The notes under the pieces: model-generated
Database searches by the model: none
What the model was told of the DNA's origin: nothing
The model's input: only the letters and a program-made list of their open reading frames with translations
Part shown: positions 53,586-61,273 of the stretch, one piece after another
Layout of the letters: each line of letters opens with the position of its first letter
Position numbering within the stretch: the first letter of the stretch is position 1
NCBI RefSeq assembly: GCF_900110255.1
Contig: NZ_FODD01000017.1
Coordinates: 1-64,000, forward strand
DNA: 64,000 bases
Direction: 5' to 3'
DNA from: Actinacidiphila rubida
GTDB taxonomy: Bacteria; Actinomycetota; Actinomycetes; Streptomycetales; Streptomycetaceae
Program-made: the position numbers and the translations under genes

Positions 53586-54518
53586 TCAGGACGGCGCGGC
53601 GGGCGGCGCGGCGCCGAGGGCGGCGGCGCGCAGGGCGGCGGCCAGCCGCGCCACCGGGCCGGCCGGCGGGACCGGGAGGCGGGCCAGCATCAGCCGCCGC
53701 TGCTCCTGCGGGCCGCCGCGCACCGGCAGCAGCCGCACCCCGGGGGGCATCGCCGCGGCGAGGGTGGACGGCGCGGTGGTGATGCCGCAGCCGGCGGCGA
53801 CGAGGTGGAGCTTGGCCAGCCAGTCGCGCGCGGTGTGGGCGATCTCGGGCCGCTCGTCCAGCCCCGGCCACACGCCCATCGCCCGGTCCCCCTCCGCGGC
53901 CGGCCCGGCGATCCAGCGCTGCCCGCGCAGGTCGGCGACGTCGACGTAGTCGCCGCGGGCGAGCGGGTGGGCGGCCGGCACGGCCAGGCACAGCGCCCGC
54001 TCGGTGAGGGTCTGCAGGGCCAGCGGCGGCGACTCGGCGTCCGGCGGGCGGAACGGCGGCGCCGACGCGAGCAGCGCCAGGTCGATGCTGCCGGCCCGCA
54101 GTGCGCGGGCGAGTGCCGGCGTGCTGCCCTCCCGGCCCACGACCGTCACCGCGGGGTCGGTCCTGCGCAGTTCCGCCAGGGCGCGGGGGACGAGGACCGC
54201 ACCGGCGCTCGGGAACCATCCCAGCCGTACCGTCCCGGCCTCCTCCGGGAAGCCGGACAGCTCCCGGGCGGCGGCGTCGATCTCGTCGAGCACCACGGTC
54301 GCTCGCCGCATCACGACGCGGCCGGCCGGCGTGAGCCGCACCCCGTCCCGCCGCCGTTCCAGCAGCTCGGCGCCCGCGGCGCGTTCGATCGCCGCGATCT
54401 GCCGCGACACCGCCGACTGGGTGTAGCCCAGCGACTCGGCGGCGGCGGTGAACGTCCCCTGGTCGACCACCGCACGGAAGACCCGCAGCGCGGTCAGTGA
54501 CACCTCTGTGAAGTCCAT
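53586..54518 (-). CDS. LysR-family transcriptional regulator
   Basis: The 310-residue protein has a LysR helix-turn-helix (about 8-65; ALRVFRAVVDQGTFTAAAES, LGYTQSAVSRQIAAIERAAG) and a type 2 periplasmic-binding-like effector domain (VRLGWFPSAGAVLVPRAL). It is divergent from the SDR gene at 54590 with a 71-bp gap, the classic LysR arrangement, and a 23-bp inverted repeat lies right before its start codon. It probably activates the SDR gene and represses itself. Confidence 0.93.
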   Translation of the reverse strand: MDFTEVSLTALRVFRAVVDQGTFTAAAESLGYTQSAVSRQIAAIERAAGAELLERRRDGVRLTPAGRVVMRRATVVLDEIDAAARELSGFPEEAGTVRLGWFPSAGAVLVPRALAELRRTDPAVTVVGREGSTPALARALRAGSIDLALLASAPPFRPPDAESPPLALQTLTERALCLAVPAAHPLARGDYVDVADLRGQRWIAGPAAEGDRAMGVWPGLDERPEIAHTARDWLAKLHLVAAGCGITTAPSTLAAAMPPGVRLLPVRGGPQEQRRLMLARLPVPPAGPVARLAAALRAAALGAAPPAAPS

Positions 54519-54523
54519 GACGT

Positions 54524-54546
54524 TTCCGCATACTACCCGTGCGGAA
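54524..54546. promoter_or_regulatory. LysR-type operator candidate, TTCCGCA-N9-TGCGGAA
   Basis: A perfect 7-bp inverted repeat with 9-bp spacer lies in the 71-bp LysR/SDR divergent gap. The spacing and its place between the two starts fit a T-N11-A LysR recognition site. Confidence 0.6.
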
Positions 54547-54589
54547 CTTTCGTTGGACTCATGAACCTGACGTTCCTAGCGTGGAGGCC

Positions 54590-55477
54590 ATGAACACTTC
54601 TCGCATCGCCCTCGTCACGGGCGCCAACCAGGGACTCGGCCGCGCGTTCGCCGAAGGGCTGGCCGCCCGCATGAACCCGGAGGACGTCGTCCTGCTGACC
54701 GGCCGCAACGAGCAGCGGGTGGCGGACGCCGCCCGCGAGGTGGCCGCACTGCGCGGGACCCGCGCCCGGGTCGAGGGGCGCGTCCTCGACGTCACCGACA
54801 CCGGTGCCGTCGCCCGTCTCGCCGAGGACCTGCGGGCCCGCCACGGCGGCGTCGACATCGTGCTGTCCAACGCGGTGGCCCGGGTGCTGCCCGACGAGTC
54901 GCAGTCCGCGCGGGCCGACGAGTTCATCGACGTCTCCAACAGCGCCACCCACGCGGTCCTGCGCTCGTTCGGCCAGGTCCTGCGCCCCGGCGGCCGGCTG
55001 CTCGTCGTCGCCAGCGGGCTCGGCACCCTCGGCTACCTCGACCCGCGGCTGCACCACCTGTTCGACGGCGCGAGCCTGGAGCAGGTCGAGTACGCCGTCG
55101 AGTCGTGGCGCACCGCCATCCACAACAGGACCAGCGAGGAAGCCGGTTGGCCGCGCTGGCTGAACATCCCGTCGAAGGTGGCGCAGGTCGCCGCGGTGCG
55201 CGCGGTCGCCGCCGAGCGCCGCGAGCGGGACCTGGCCGACGGCACCCTGGTCGCCGCGGTGTGCCCCGGCATGGTCGACACCCCCACGTCCCGCCCCTGG
55301 TTCACCGACTACAGCCAGGCCCAGTCGCCCGAGCAGGCCGCCAAGGCGGTGCTCGACCTGGTCCTCGCCGACGGCGTGGACCCCTCGCTGTACGGCGAGT
55401 TGGTCCAGTTCGGCACGGTCCTGCCGTGGCACGACGGGGCCCCGCTCACCGAGCAGGACCAGCTGCTCACACCGTGA
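54590..55477 (+). CDS. SDR-family oxidoreductase
   Basis: The 295-residue short-chain dehydrogenase has TGANQGLGRAFAEGL (TGxxxGxG) and DIVLSNAVARVL (weak NNAG counterpart); the substrate region is extended (GYLDPRLHHLFDGASLEQVE). The YxxxK site is not obvious where expected; the carbonyl-reductase-like insertion before the end of the Rossmann fold may displace it. VAAVCPGMVDTPTSRPW is typical of the PG motif. ATG at 54590 has GGAGG upstream. Probably controlled by the divergent LysR protein. Confidence 0.88.
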   Translation: MNTSRIALVTGANQGLGRAFAEGLAARMNPEDVVLLTGRNEQRVADAAREVAALRGTRARVEGRVLDVTDTGAVARLAEDLRARHGGVDIVLSNAVARVLPDESQSARADEFIDVSNSATHAVLRSFGQVLRPGGRLLVVASGLGTLGYLDPRLHHLFDGASLEQVEYAVESWRTAIHNRTSEEAGWPRWLNIPSKVAQVAAVRAVAAERRERDLADGTLVAAVCPGMVDTPTSRPWFTDYSQAQSPEQAAKAVLDLVLADGVDPSLYGELVQFGTVLPWHDGAPLTEQDQLLTP

Positions 55478-55492
55478 CCGCGGCACCGGCCG

Positions 55493-55561
55493 GGCGCCCC
55501 TGGGCCGGGGCGCCGTCGGCTGGTCGTCCCCGTCCCCAAGAAGCGGTCCTCGGCCGGACCG
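55493..55561. terminator. Two short hairpins in the SDR/oxidoreductase converging gap
   Basis: GGCGCCCC (55493-55500) pairs with GGGGCGCC (55507-55514), and CGGTCC (55544-55549) pairs with GGACCG (55556-55561). The gap between converging stops (55477 and 55661) is 183 bp. The first hairpin, 15 bp after the SDR stop, is the likelier terminator. Confidence 0.5.
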
Positions 55562-55660
55562 AGGGCGCGCCGAGCCCCGCGGCCGGAGCCCCGGGCGCAC
55601 ACCGTCCGGCGCGGGCGGCGCCCGCGCCGAGGGCCACGAGCCGGCCGGCAGGACGAAGCG

Positions 55661-56632
55661 TCACGGGGTGAGGAGGACCGCGCCGACGGTGCTACGGCTC
55701 TCCACCGCGGCGTGGGCCGCGGCGGCCTGATCCAGCGGGAACGTGTCGTGGATGCGCGGCACCAACTCGCCCGCCACGGCGGCCTTCAGGGCCGCCTCCG
55801 CGTCGGCGCGCTGCTCGGCCGCGGACTTGGCGAAGGCGATCCCGAGCGCGCCGACGACGGTGATGCCGCGGCGGCCGATCTGGTGGGCGTCCAGCGGCAC
55901 CCAGGTGCCGGAGGTGAAGCCGTACAGGCCGAACCGGCCGCCGCCGGCCGTCGCTTCCAGTGCCCGCGCGCCGATGTCGCCGCCGATCGCGTCCAGGGTG
56001 ACGTCCGTGCCGCGGCCCCCGGTCGCCCTCCTGACCTGGGCGACCCAGTCCGGTGCGGAGTGGTCGACGGCCACGTCCGCGCCGAACTCCCCCACGATCC
56101 CGGCCTTTTCCGCGCCGCCGACGGCACCCACGACCAGCCCGGCCCCCGCGGCCTTCGCCCGCTGCACCAGCAGCGAGCCGATCCGGCCGGCCGCGGCGGT
56201 GACCAGCACGCTCTCGCCGGGCCGCACATCGATCGCCGCGACCAGGCCGAAGGCGACGGCACCGGCCTGGAAGACCGCGACGGCGTGTTCCAGGGGCAGG
56301 TCCGCGGGCACCTCGAAGGTGTTGGCGGCCTCGGCCAGGGCGAGGGAGGCGTAGCCGCCGGTCATGCCGAGGGTGGCCGCCACCACCCGCCTGCCGACGA
56401 GCGCCGGGTCGGCGCCGGGGCCGACCGCGCGGATCGTGCCGCCCGCCTCCAGGCCGGGCACGTAGGGAGTGGGGAACGGGTAGCGGCCGGACCGGACGAT
56501 GACGTCGCCGTAGCCGACGCCGGCCACGTCGACGTCGACCAGCACCTGGCCGGCCGACGGCACGGGGTCCGCGACCTCCTCGACGCGCAGGACCTCCGGC
56601 GGCCCGAACTCGGTGACGCGGACGGCTTTCAC
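55661..56632 (-). CDS. NADPH:quinone oxidoreductase (zinc-less MDR family)
   Basis: The 323-residue protein begins with VKAVRVTEFGPPEVLRVEEV, a quinone-oxidoreductase start, then has VPGLEAGGTIRAVGPGAD, a Rossmann motif VLVTAAAGRIGSLLVQRAKA (AAxGxxG) and VTLDAIGGDIGARALEA. It probably reduces quinones or enones with NADPH. GTG at 56630-56632 has AGGAG 7 bases upstream. It is divergent from the TetR gene at 56789, and two palindromes in between mark it as that protein's target. Confidence 0.92.
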   Translation of the reverse strand: MKAVRVTEFGPPEVLRVEEVADPVPSAGQVLVDVDVAGVGYGDVIVRSGRYPFPTPYVPGLEAGGTIRAVGPGADPALVGRRVVAATLGMTGGYASLALAEAANTFEVPADLPLEHAVAVFQAGAVAFGLVAAIDVRPGESVLVTAAAGRIGSLLVQRAKAAGAGLVVGAVGGAEKAGIVGEFGADVAVDHSAPDWVAQVRRATGGRGTDVTLDAIGGDIGARALEATAGGGRFGLYGFTSGTWVPLDAHQIGRRGITVVGALGIAFAKSAAEQRADAEAALKAAVAGELVPRIHDTFPLDQAAAAHAAVESRSTVGAVLLTP

Positions 56633-56673
56633 GGGCGGGCTCCTCGGATCGCTGGTTGACGCCCGCACCCGGG

Positions 56674-56780
56674 CGGGACAGCCTGTCCCGGGCGAGGCGT
56701 CCGGTGCGCTTTCCAGCTTCGCGAGGGCCTCGCACCGCGACAAGGAACAGATCACCGGCGCTGTTCCGATCGGGACAAGG
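56674..56780. promoter_or_regulatory. Paired TetR operators: CGGGACAG palindrome and GGAACAG-N10-CTGTTCC
   Basis: The 156-bp divergent gap holds a perfect 17-bp palindrome CGGGACAG-C-CTGTCCCG (56674-56690) and a second inverted repeat GGAACAG-N10-CTGTTCC (56744-56767) with nearly the same half-site, plus another half-site CGGGACAA at 56771-56778 against the TetR ribosome site. Repeated related half-sites between a TetR gene and a divergent enzyme gene make operator function likely. Confidence 0.7.
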
Positions 56781-56788
56781 AGCGCGAA

Positions 56789-57361
56789 GTGTCTCAGCCC
56801 ACGGAGAACCTGCGGGTGCGGCGTACGCGCAAACTGCTGCGTGACGCGCTGGTCGAGCTGATCGAGGAGCGCGGGTTCGACCGGCTCACCGTCGGGCAGG
56901 TCACCGAGCGCGCGATGGTGAGCCGCGCCGCCTTCTACCGGAACTACGCGGACAAGTACCAGCTGGTCGAGCAGATCTTCGACGAGGCGATGGCGGAACT
57001 GCTCGGCACCGTGTCCGAGGACGCGGGCGCTGGGCCGCCCGCCGCCGAGCGGTGGGTGGTGTTCTTCGAGCACATCGACCGGTACCACCGCTTCTACGCC
57101 GCGCTGCTCGGCGCGAAGGGCAGCCCGTGGTTCGCCGCGAAGATGCGTGCGTCCCTGACGGACATGGTCAAGGAGCACCTCCGGCCGCCGCCGTCCGACA
57201 GCCTGCCCGCCGCGGTGCTGGGCGCGATGTTCACGCAGTCCATCACCTGGTGGCTCGGCAACGGCCGCCCCTGCACGCCCCGCGAGATCGCCACCCGCTC
57301 CGCCCGCCTGGCCGGCGCGGTCATCGCCGAGGCCAACCGCCCACCCACGAACTCCCCGTGA
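56789..57361 (+). CDS. TetR-family regulator
   Basis: The 190-residue protein has an N-terminal TetR helix-turn-helix (about 10-55; ALVELIEERGFDRLTVGQVT, then AMVSRAAFYRNYADKYQLVE) and a TetR_C_7-type ligand domain (FFEHIDRYHRFYAALLG, FTQSITWWLGNGRP). GTG at 56789 has AGGAG 8 bases upstream. It very likely acts on the operators described at 56674-56780 to control itself and the divergent quinone oxidoreductase gene. Confidence 0.92.
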   Translation: MSQPTENLRVRRTRKLLRDALVELIEERGFDRLTVGQVTERAMVSRAAFYRNYADKYQLVEQIFDEAMAELLGTVSEDAGAGPPAAERWVVFFEHIDRYHRFYAALLGAKGSPWFAAKMRASLTDMVKEHLRPPPSDSLPAAVLGAMFTQSITWWLGNGRPCTPREIATRSARLAGAVIAEANRPPTNSP

Positions 57362-57485
57362 CGAGCGCGGCGTATCCCGCGATCCCGCACGGGCAGGGCT
57401 CGTCACCGCCTTGACTAGTGACGCCCGCACATGGGACTCTTCCGTCACCGGTTGGAACAGTTACTTCTCAAGCGAGGACCTTCCC

Positions 57486-57914
57486 ATGGCAGTCGTGCGT
57501 TTCCACCTCCTCTCCACGCTGAGCCCCGCGGACGTGCAGCGCGTGCTGACCGACTTCAGCGCGGAGCGCGCCCAGGCGTGGCCGACGATCGACGCCGAGC
57601 ACTTCGAGGTGCACGGGATGGGCGACACCTGGGCCGAGGTGACCGAAGGGACCTCCGCCGCCTGGGAGCGCGCGCGGTACGAGTGGGTGCCGGGCGGCGA
57701 CAGGGTCACCATCACCACGCTCGACTCCAAGCTCTTCGGCGCGGGCGGGGGCTGGGTGTTCCGGATGACCCCCGAGGCCGGGGGCACCCGCGTCGACGTC
57801 GAACTCACCCGGCAGCCGTCGACGATCAAGGGCAAGATGCTCGCCGCGCTGCTGCCCGTCGCCGCCCCCGCGTCGCTGCGCAAGTCCTTCGCGAAGCCCC
57901 TCCAGGCCCGGTGA
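57486..57914 (+). CDS. SRPBCC (START-like) family protein
   Basis: The 142-residue protein has the SRPBCC/polyketide-cyclase-like pattern: starting strand VVRFHLLSTLSPADVQRVLT, beta-sheet WAEVTEGTSAAWERARYEWV, GGGWVFRMTPEAGGTRVDVE, and a long C-terminal helix (LPVAAPASLRKSFAKPLQ). Such proteins bind hydrophobic ligands; the ligand is unknown. ATG at 57486 follows GAGGA by about 8 bases. The 124-bp upstream region holds CGTCAC/GTGACG (57401-57423) around a TTGACT, a possible regulated promoter. Confidence 0.85.
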   Translation: MAVVRFHLLSTLSPADVQRVLTDFSAERAQAWPTIDAEHFEVHGMGDTWAEVTEGTSAAWERARYEWVPGGDRVTITTLDSKLFGAGGGWVFRMTPEAGGTRVDVELTRQPSTIKGKMLAALLPVAAPASLRKSFAKPLQAR

Positions 57915-57986
57915 CCGCCGGTGCGCGGGCGCCGCGCACCCGCCGTCCCCGCACGCACCACCCCGCACCCGCACCCGCCGTCCCGC

Positions 57987-58007
57987 ACCGGACGCACCGC
58001 GTCCGGT
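57987..58007. terminator. 9-bp perfect stem hairpin with a 3-base loop after the SRPBCC gene
   Basis: ACCGGACGC-ACC-GCGTCCGGT is a strong short hairpin 72 bp after the stop. A weaker 8-bp stem lies earlier at 57920-57940. The first could end the SRPBCC transcript and shield the NO genes from read-through. Confidence 0.65.
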
Positions 58008-58334
58008 TCGGACCGTAACCCTCCTCATTATGCGGATTTACCATGAGAGTTCAGCGTCACCTCCCTACATGAGCAGAATAATGCGGCCTTACCCAGTCCT
58101 TTATCGATTTCCCTGACGCCGAAAGGGAAACAACCTTGTCGATTGGGCAAACTTTGAAGCCGTTGTGCACCCGTCAACCGATCCGGAACGGCCGGAAAAT
58201 GACGAGGAGGCACCGCATCCGACCACTTTTGCCGTGCGCGCATCCCGTGGTTGACGGGTGAAGGTTTTGCATTAGGGTGAAGCGTTCCTGCCGTCCGACC
58301 CCGTACGGCGAGGCGCCAGGGAGGCTCACCACCC
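58008..58334 (+). promoter_or_regulatory. AT-richer upstream region of the NO genes with promoter TTGACG-16-TAGGGT
   Basis: This stretch is less GC-rich than its surroundings. TTGACG (58251-58256) and TAGGGT (58273-58278), 16 bp apart, form a plausible sigma70-type promoter about 57 bp before the leader-like ORF. Further upstream TTATGCGG (58029-58036) and AATGCGG (58080-58086) are similar short repeats, and TTTCCC/GGGAAA (58108-58130) forms a weak hairpin. I see no convincing gene in it on either strand. Confidence 0.5.
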
Positions 58335-58571
58335 ATGTCGGATACGGCTGCGCGCACCCACGCGCATCGGCTCTGCGCGGCCCTGATCAATTGCCGGAGC
58401 GGCAGATCGACAGGCACGAAATTCAGGGGTGACGTCGGTGTAGCGGAACGGTCAATCCGCCTCTGCGGCCGTCCCGCGGACGGCAACGCCGGCAGCCGGA
58501 CCACACGGTCCGGGCGGTGGATTCCCCCCCTGCCGATACCGGGACACACCGCACCCGGCGGTGCCCGGTGA
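58335..58571 (+). CDS. Small leader-like ORF, 78 aa, overlapping the flavohemoglobin start
   Basis: ATG at 58335 has GGGAGG 9-10 bases upstream. The stop codon TGA at 58569-58571 overlaps GTG at 58568, the start used by the flavohemoglobin gene. The 78-residue product is basic, with Cys at about positions 14, 20 and 44 (for example HRLCAALINCRSG). Such small upstream ORFs with Cys occur before redox and sulfur genes in actinomycetes as regulatory leader peptides, so it could act through coupling of translation rather than as a protein. The overlap and ribosome site support it; codon use is less clear than in neighbours, so it remains tentative. Confidence 0.5.
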   Translation: MSDTAARTHAHRLCAALINCRSGRSTGTKFRGDVGVAERSIRLCGRPADGNAGSRTTRSGRWIPPLPIPGHTAPGGAR

Positions 58572-59908
58572 AATTCCCCTCACGGTCCGGCCCGGGAGGT
58601 CAGAAGCGCCGGGGCGGGGACGTCCCCGACCAGGCCCCGCAGCACCCCGGGTCCCCGGAACCGCAGTACACGCCCTCGCCGCCCGCTCCCCCGCCGGCGC
58701 CGGGCCCCGCGCCGCTCAGCGTGCCACCGGGCCTCGTTCCGCTGACGGAGCAGGAGATCGCGCTGATGCGCGCGAGCGTGTCGGTGGTCGCGCCGTTCGC
58801 CGCCGACATGACCGTCTACTTCTACGCCATCCTCTTCACCCGCTACCCGCAGGTGCGGGGGCTGTTCCCGGACAACCTCGACGTGCAGCGCGACCGCCTG
58901 CTGCGCGGGCTGCTGCAGATCGTCGACCTGGTCGACGACCCGCAGAACCTGGTGCGGTTCTGCGGCCGGCTGGGCCGGGACCACCGCAAGTTCGGTGCGC
59001 TGAACGGCCATTACCCGGCCGTGGGCGAGTGCCTGCTGTCCGCGCTGGCCCGCTTCGCCGGCCACGCCTGGACCCAGGAGATCGCCGACGCGTGGACCCA
59101 CGGCTACGGCGTGGTCTCGCAGGTGATGATGCACGCCGCCGAGGAGGACGCCCGCACCGGGCCCGCGTCCTGGCAGGCCGAGGTCATCGACCACGTGCAC
59201 CGCGGCCACGGCATCGCCGAGATCACCGTCCGCCCCGACGGCCCGTACCCGTACACGGCCGGCCAGTACGCGAGCATGGAGACGCCCTGGCAGCCGAAGG
59301 CGTGGCGCTACTACTCGCCCGCGCACGCCCCGCGTCCGGACAACACCATCACCTTCCACGTGCGGGCCGTCAGGACCGGCCAGGTCAGCCGGGCGCTGGT
59401 GTACAAGGCGCGGCCGGGCGACCTGGTGCGGCTCGGGCCCACCCAGGGCGACATGACCCTGGACCCGCGCAGCGACCGCGACCTGGTGTGCGTCGCCGGC
59501 GGGACGGGCATGGCCCCGATCCGCGCGCTGGTCGAGCAGGCCGCGCGCAACGGGATGCGGCGCTACGTCGACGTGTTCGTGGGGGCGCGCACGGCCGACG
59601 AGCTCTACGGCCTCGACGACATGCTGCGGATGTCGCAGCGGCACCACTGGCTCTCCGTGCGGGCCGCCGTCTCGCACGAGCGCATCGCCGGCCTGGAGGG
59701 CACGCTGCCGCGCGTCCTGGGCGAGTTCGGGCCGTGGTACCAGCACGAGGCGTTCCTCTCGGGCCCGGTCGACATGGTCACCGAGGCGACCTCGATCCTG
59801 ACCCGCCAGGGCATTCCGCCGCAGCGGATCCACTTCGACCCGTTCGACGTCCCCGCCCTGGAGGCCTCGCTGATGCCCCGGCACCTGAGCGACGGCACCG
59901 GGCAGTGA
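58568..59908 (+). CDS. hmp: Flavohemoglobin (globin + FAD/NAD reductase), NO dioxygenase-like
   Basis: The 446-residue product has a disordered Pro-rich N-terminus (about 15-60), a globin domain (60-205) with B10 Tyr in VYFYAILFTRYP (Y86) and the proximal His in GRDHRKFGALNGHYPAVG (H139), then an FNR-type reductase: FAD motif WRYYSPA (R247), TAGQYASMETP, and NAD motif VAGGTGMAPIRALVEQA (about 310). Flavohemoglobins oxidise NO to nitrate with NAD(P)H and O2, or can pass electrons to heme partners. It lies 65 bp before the nitric oxide synthase gene on the same strand, so it could clear surplus NO or supply electrons to the synthase. GTG at 58568 overlaps the leader stop; GTG at 58517 is an alternative start. 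Confidence 0.9.
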   Translation: MKFPSRSGPGGQKRRGGDVPDQAPQHPGSPEPQYTPSPPAPPPAPGPAPLSVPPGLVPLTEQEIALMRASVSVVAPFAADMTVYFYAILFTRYPQVRGLFPDNLDVQRDRLLRGLLQIVDLVDDPQNLVRFCGRLGRDHRKFGALNGHYPAVGECLLSALARFAGHAWTQEIADAWTHGYGVVSQVMMHAAEEDARTGPASWQAEVIDHVHRGHGIAEITVRPDGPYPYTAGQYASMETPWQPKAWRYYSPAHAPRPDNTITFHVRAVRTGQVSRALVYKARPGDLVRLGPTQGDMTLDPRSDRDLVCVAGGTGMAPIRALVEQAARNGMRRYVDVFVGARTADELYGLDDMLRMSQRHHWLSVRAAVSHERIAGLEGTLPRVLGEFGPWYQHEAFLSGPVDMVTEATSILTRQGIPPQRIHFDPFDVPALEASLMPRHLSDGTGQ

Positions 59909-59973
59909 CCGTTCCCGCGGTGCCGCACGGCGCCGTGACCTCGTCCCACCCCCCGAGCAGGAGTGAACCACCT

Positions 59974-61167
59974 GTGCGCATCTCCGATCCGCCCGCCGTC
60001 GCCGCGCACCGCGCGCCGGGACGCGACGACGTGCTGGACGCGGCCGTGGACTTCGTCCGGCAGTTCACCGCGGAGAACCCGAGGGCCGGCGACCCGGCGC
60101 ACAGGATCGCCGAGGTCACCGCGGAGATCGAGCGGTACGGGACCTATGAACACACCCCGGCGGAGCTGACGTTCGGCGCACGGGTGGCCTGGCGGAACGC
60201 GGCCCGCTGCATCGGCCGGCTGTACTGGAACAACCTGATCGTGCGCGACCTGCGGCACGTCGAGGACCCGGACGGCATCGCGGAGGAGTGCTTCGAGCAC
60301 CTGCGGGTGGCCACCAACGGCGGCCGCATCCGGCCGGTCATCAGCGTCTTCGCGCCGAACCGGCCCGGCCGGCCGGCCGCCACCCTCCTGGGCGAGCAGC
60401 TGGTGCGCTACGCGGACGACCCGCGCAGTGCGCAGCGGGTGGCCCTGGCACAGGAGTTGGGCTGGAAGGGCGGCGAAACCCCGTTCGAGGTGCTGCCGTT
60501 GCTGGTGCAACCCGGATCGGGGCGCGCGCCGGAGTTCTACGAGATACCCGAGGACGCCGTGCTGGAGGTGCCGTTGGAGCATCCGCGGCACCCGGGATTC
60601 GCCGCACTGGGCCTGCGCTGGTACGCGGTTCCGGCGGTCAGCGACATGTCCCTGGAGATCGGCGGCGTCACCTATCCCGCGGCGCCGTTCAACGGCTGGT
60701 ACATGGGCACCGAGATAGGCTCCCGCAACCTCGCCGACGCCGACCGCTACGACCGGCTGCCGGCCGTCGCCGAGCTGTTCGGCCTCGACACGGCCAACGA
60801 CCGCACCCTGTGGCGGGACCGGGCGCTGGTCGAGCTCAACCTCGCCGTCCTGCACTCCTACGAGCAGGCGGGGGTGACGATGGCGGACCACCACACCGAG
60901 TCGACGCGCTTCCTGGCCCACGTGGAGCGCGAGGGCCGGCACGGGCGGCCGGTGCCGACCGACTGGAGCTGGATCGTCCCGCCGCTGTCGGGCTCGGCGA
61001 CCGCGGTCTTCCACCGCTACTACGACCCGCCGGACCCCGACCAGCGGCCCGCCTTCGTCCACCGCGCTCCGGCCTCGCCGTCCGGCTGCCCCCGCCACGC
61101 GCAGCCGCCGTCCGTCCCCGGGCCGCGCGGGCCCCGGGCCGGCGCGCGGGCGCGACGGTCGCCCTGA
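59974..61167 (+). CDS. nos: Nitric oxide synthase oxygenase (bacterial NOS)
   Basis: The 397-residue heme/pterin NOS oxygenase makes NO and citrulline from L-arginine. Heme-ligand motif WRNAARCIGRLYWNN has the proximal Cys at residue 79. NGWYMGTEIGSRNL has the arginine-binding Glu at about 247, and WSWIVPPLSGSATAVFHRYY the pterin/heme pocket region. No reductase domain is fused, as is normal in bacteria, so it needs a redox partner. After the last conserved motif comes a 40-residue Pro/Arg-rich tail that most bacterial NOS lack. GTG at 59974 has AGGAG about 10 bases upstream. It follows the flavohemoglobin gene by 65 bp and probably shares its transcript. Confidence 0.95.
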   Translation: MRISDPPAVAAHRAPGRDDVLDAAVDFVRQFTAENPRAGDPAHRIAEVTAEIERYGTYEHTPAELTFGARVAWRNAARCIGRLYWNNLIVRDLRHVEDPDGIAEECFEHLRVATNGGRIRPVISVFAPNRPGRPAATLLGEQLVRYADDPRSAQRVALAQELGWKGGETPFEVLPLLVQPGSGRAPEFYEIPEDAVLEVPLEHPRHPGFAALGLRWYAVPAVSDMSLEIGGVTYPAAPFNGWYMGTEIGSRNLADADRYDRLPAVAELFGLDTANDRTLWRDRALVELNLAVLHSYEQAGVTMADHHTESTRFLAHVEREGRHGRPVPTDWSWIVPPLSGSATAVFHRYYDPPDPDQRPAFVHRAPASPSGCPRHAQPPSVPGPRGPRAGARARRSP

Positions 61168-61273
61168 TCCGGGACGGCGTACGCGGGACCGGGACGGCGG
61201 GCGGGCCGGCCGGGCGGCGGCCGCCTGTCCTGCGAGGGTGCGCTCGGTGGTGTGATGGTGGCAGGCTGTGTGC

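Noticed and set aside
58028..58549. Minus-strand 173-codon frame upstream of the NO genes
   Set aside because: It overlaps the likely promoter and leader ORF, has no ribosome site or domain, and its composition does not match neighbouring genes.
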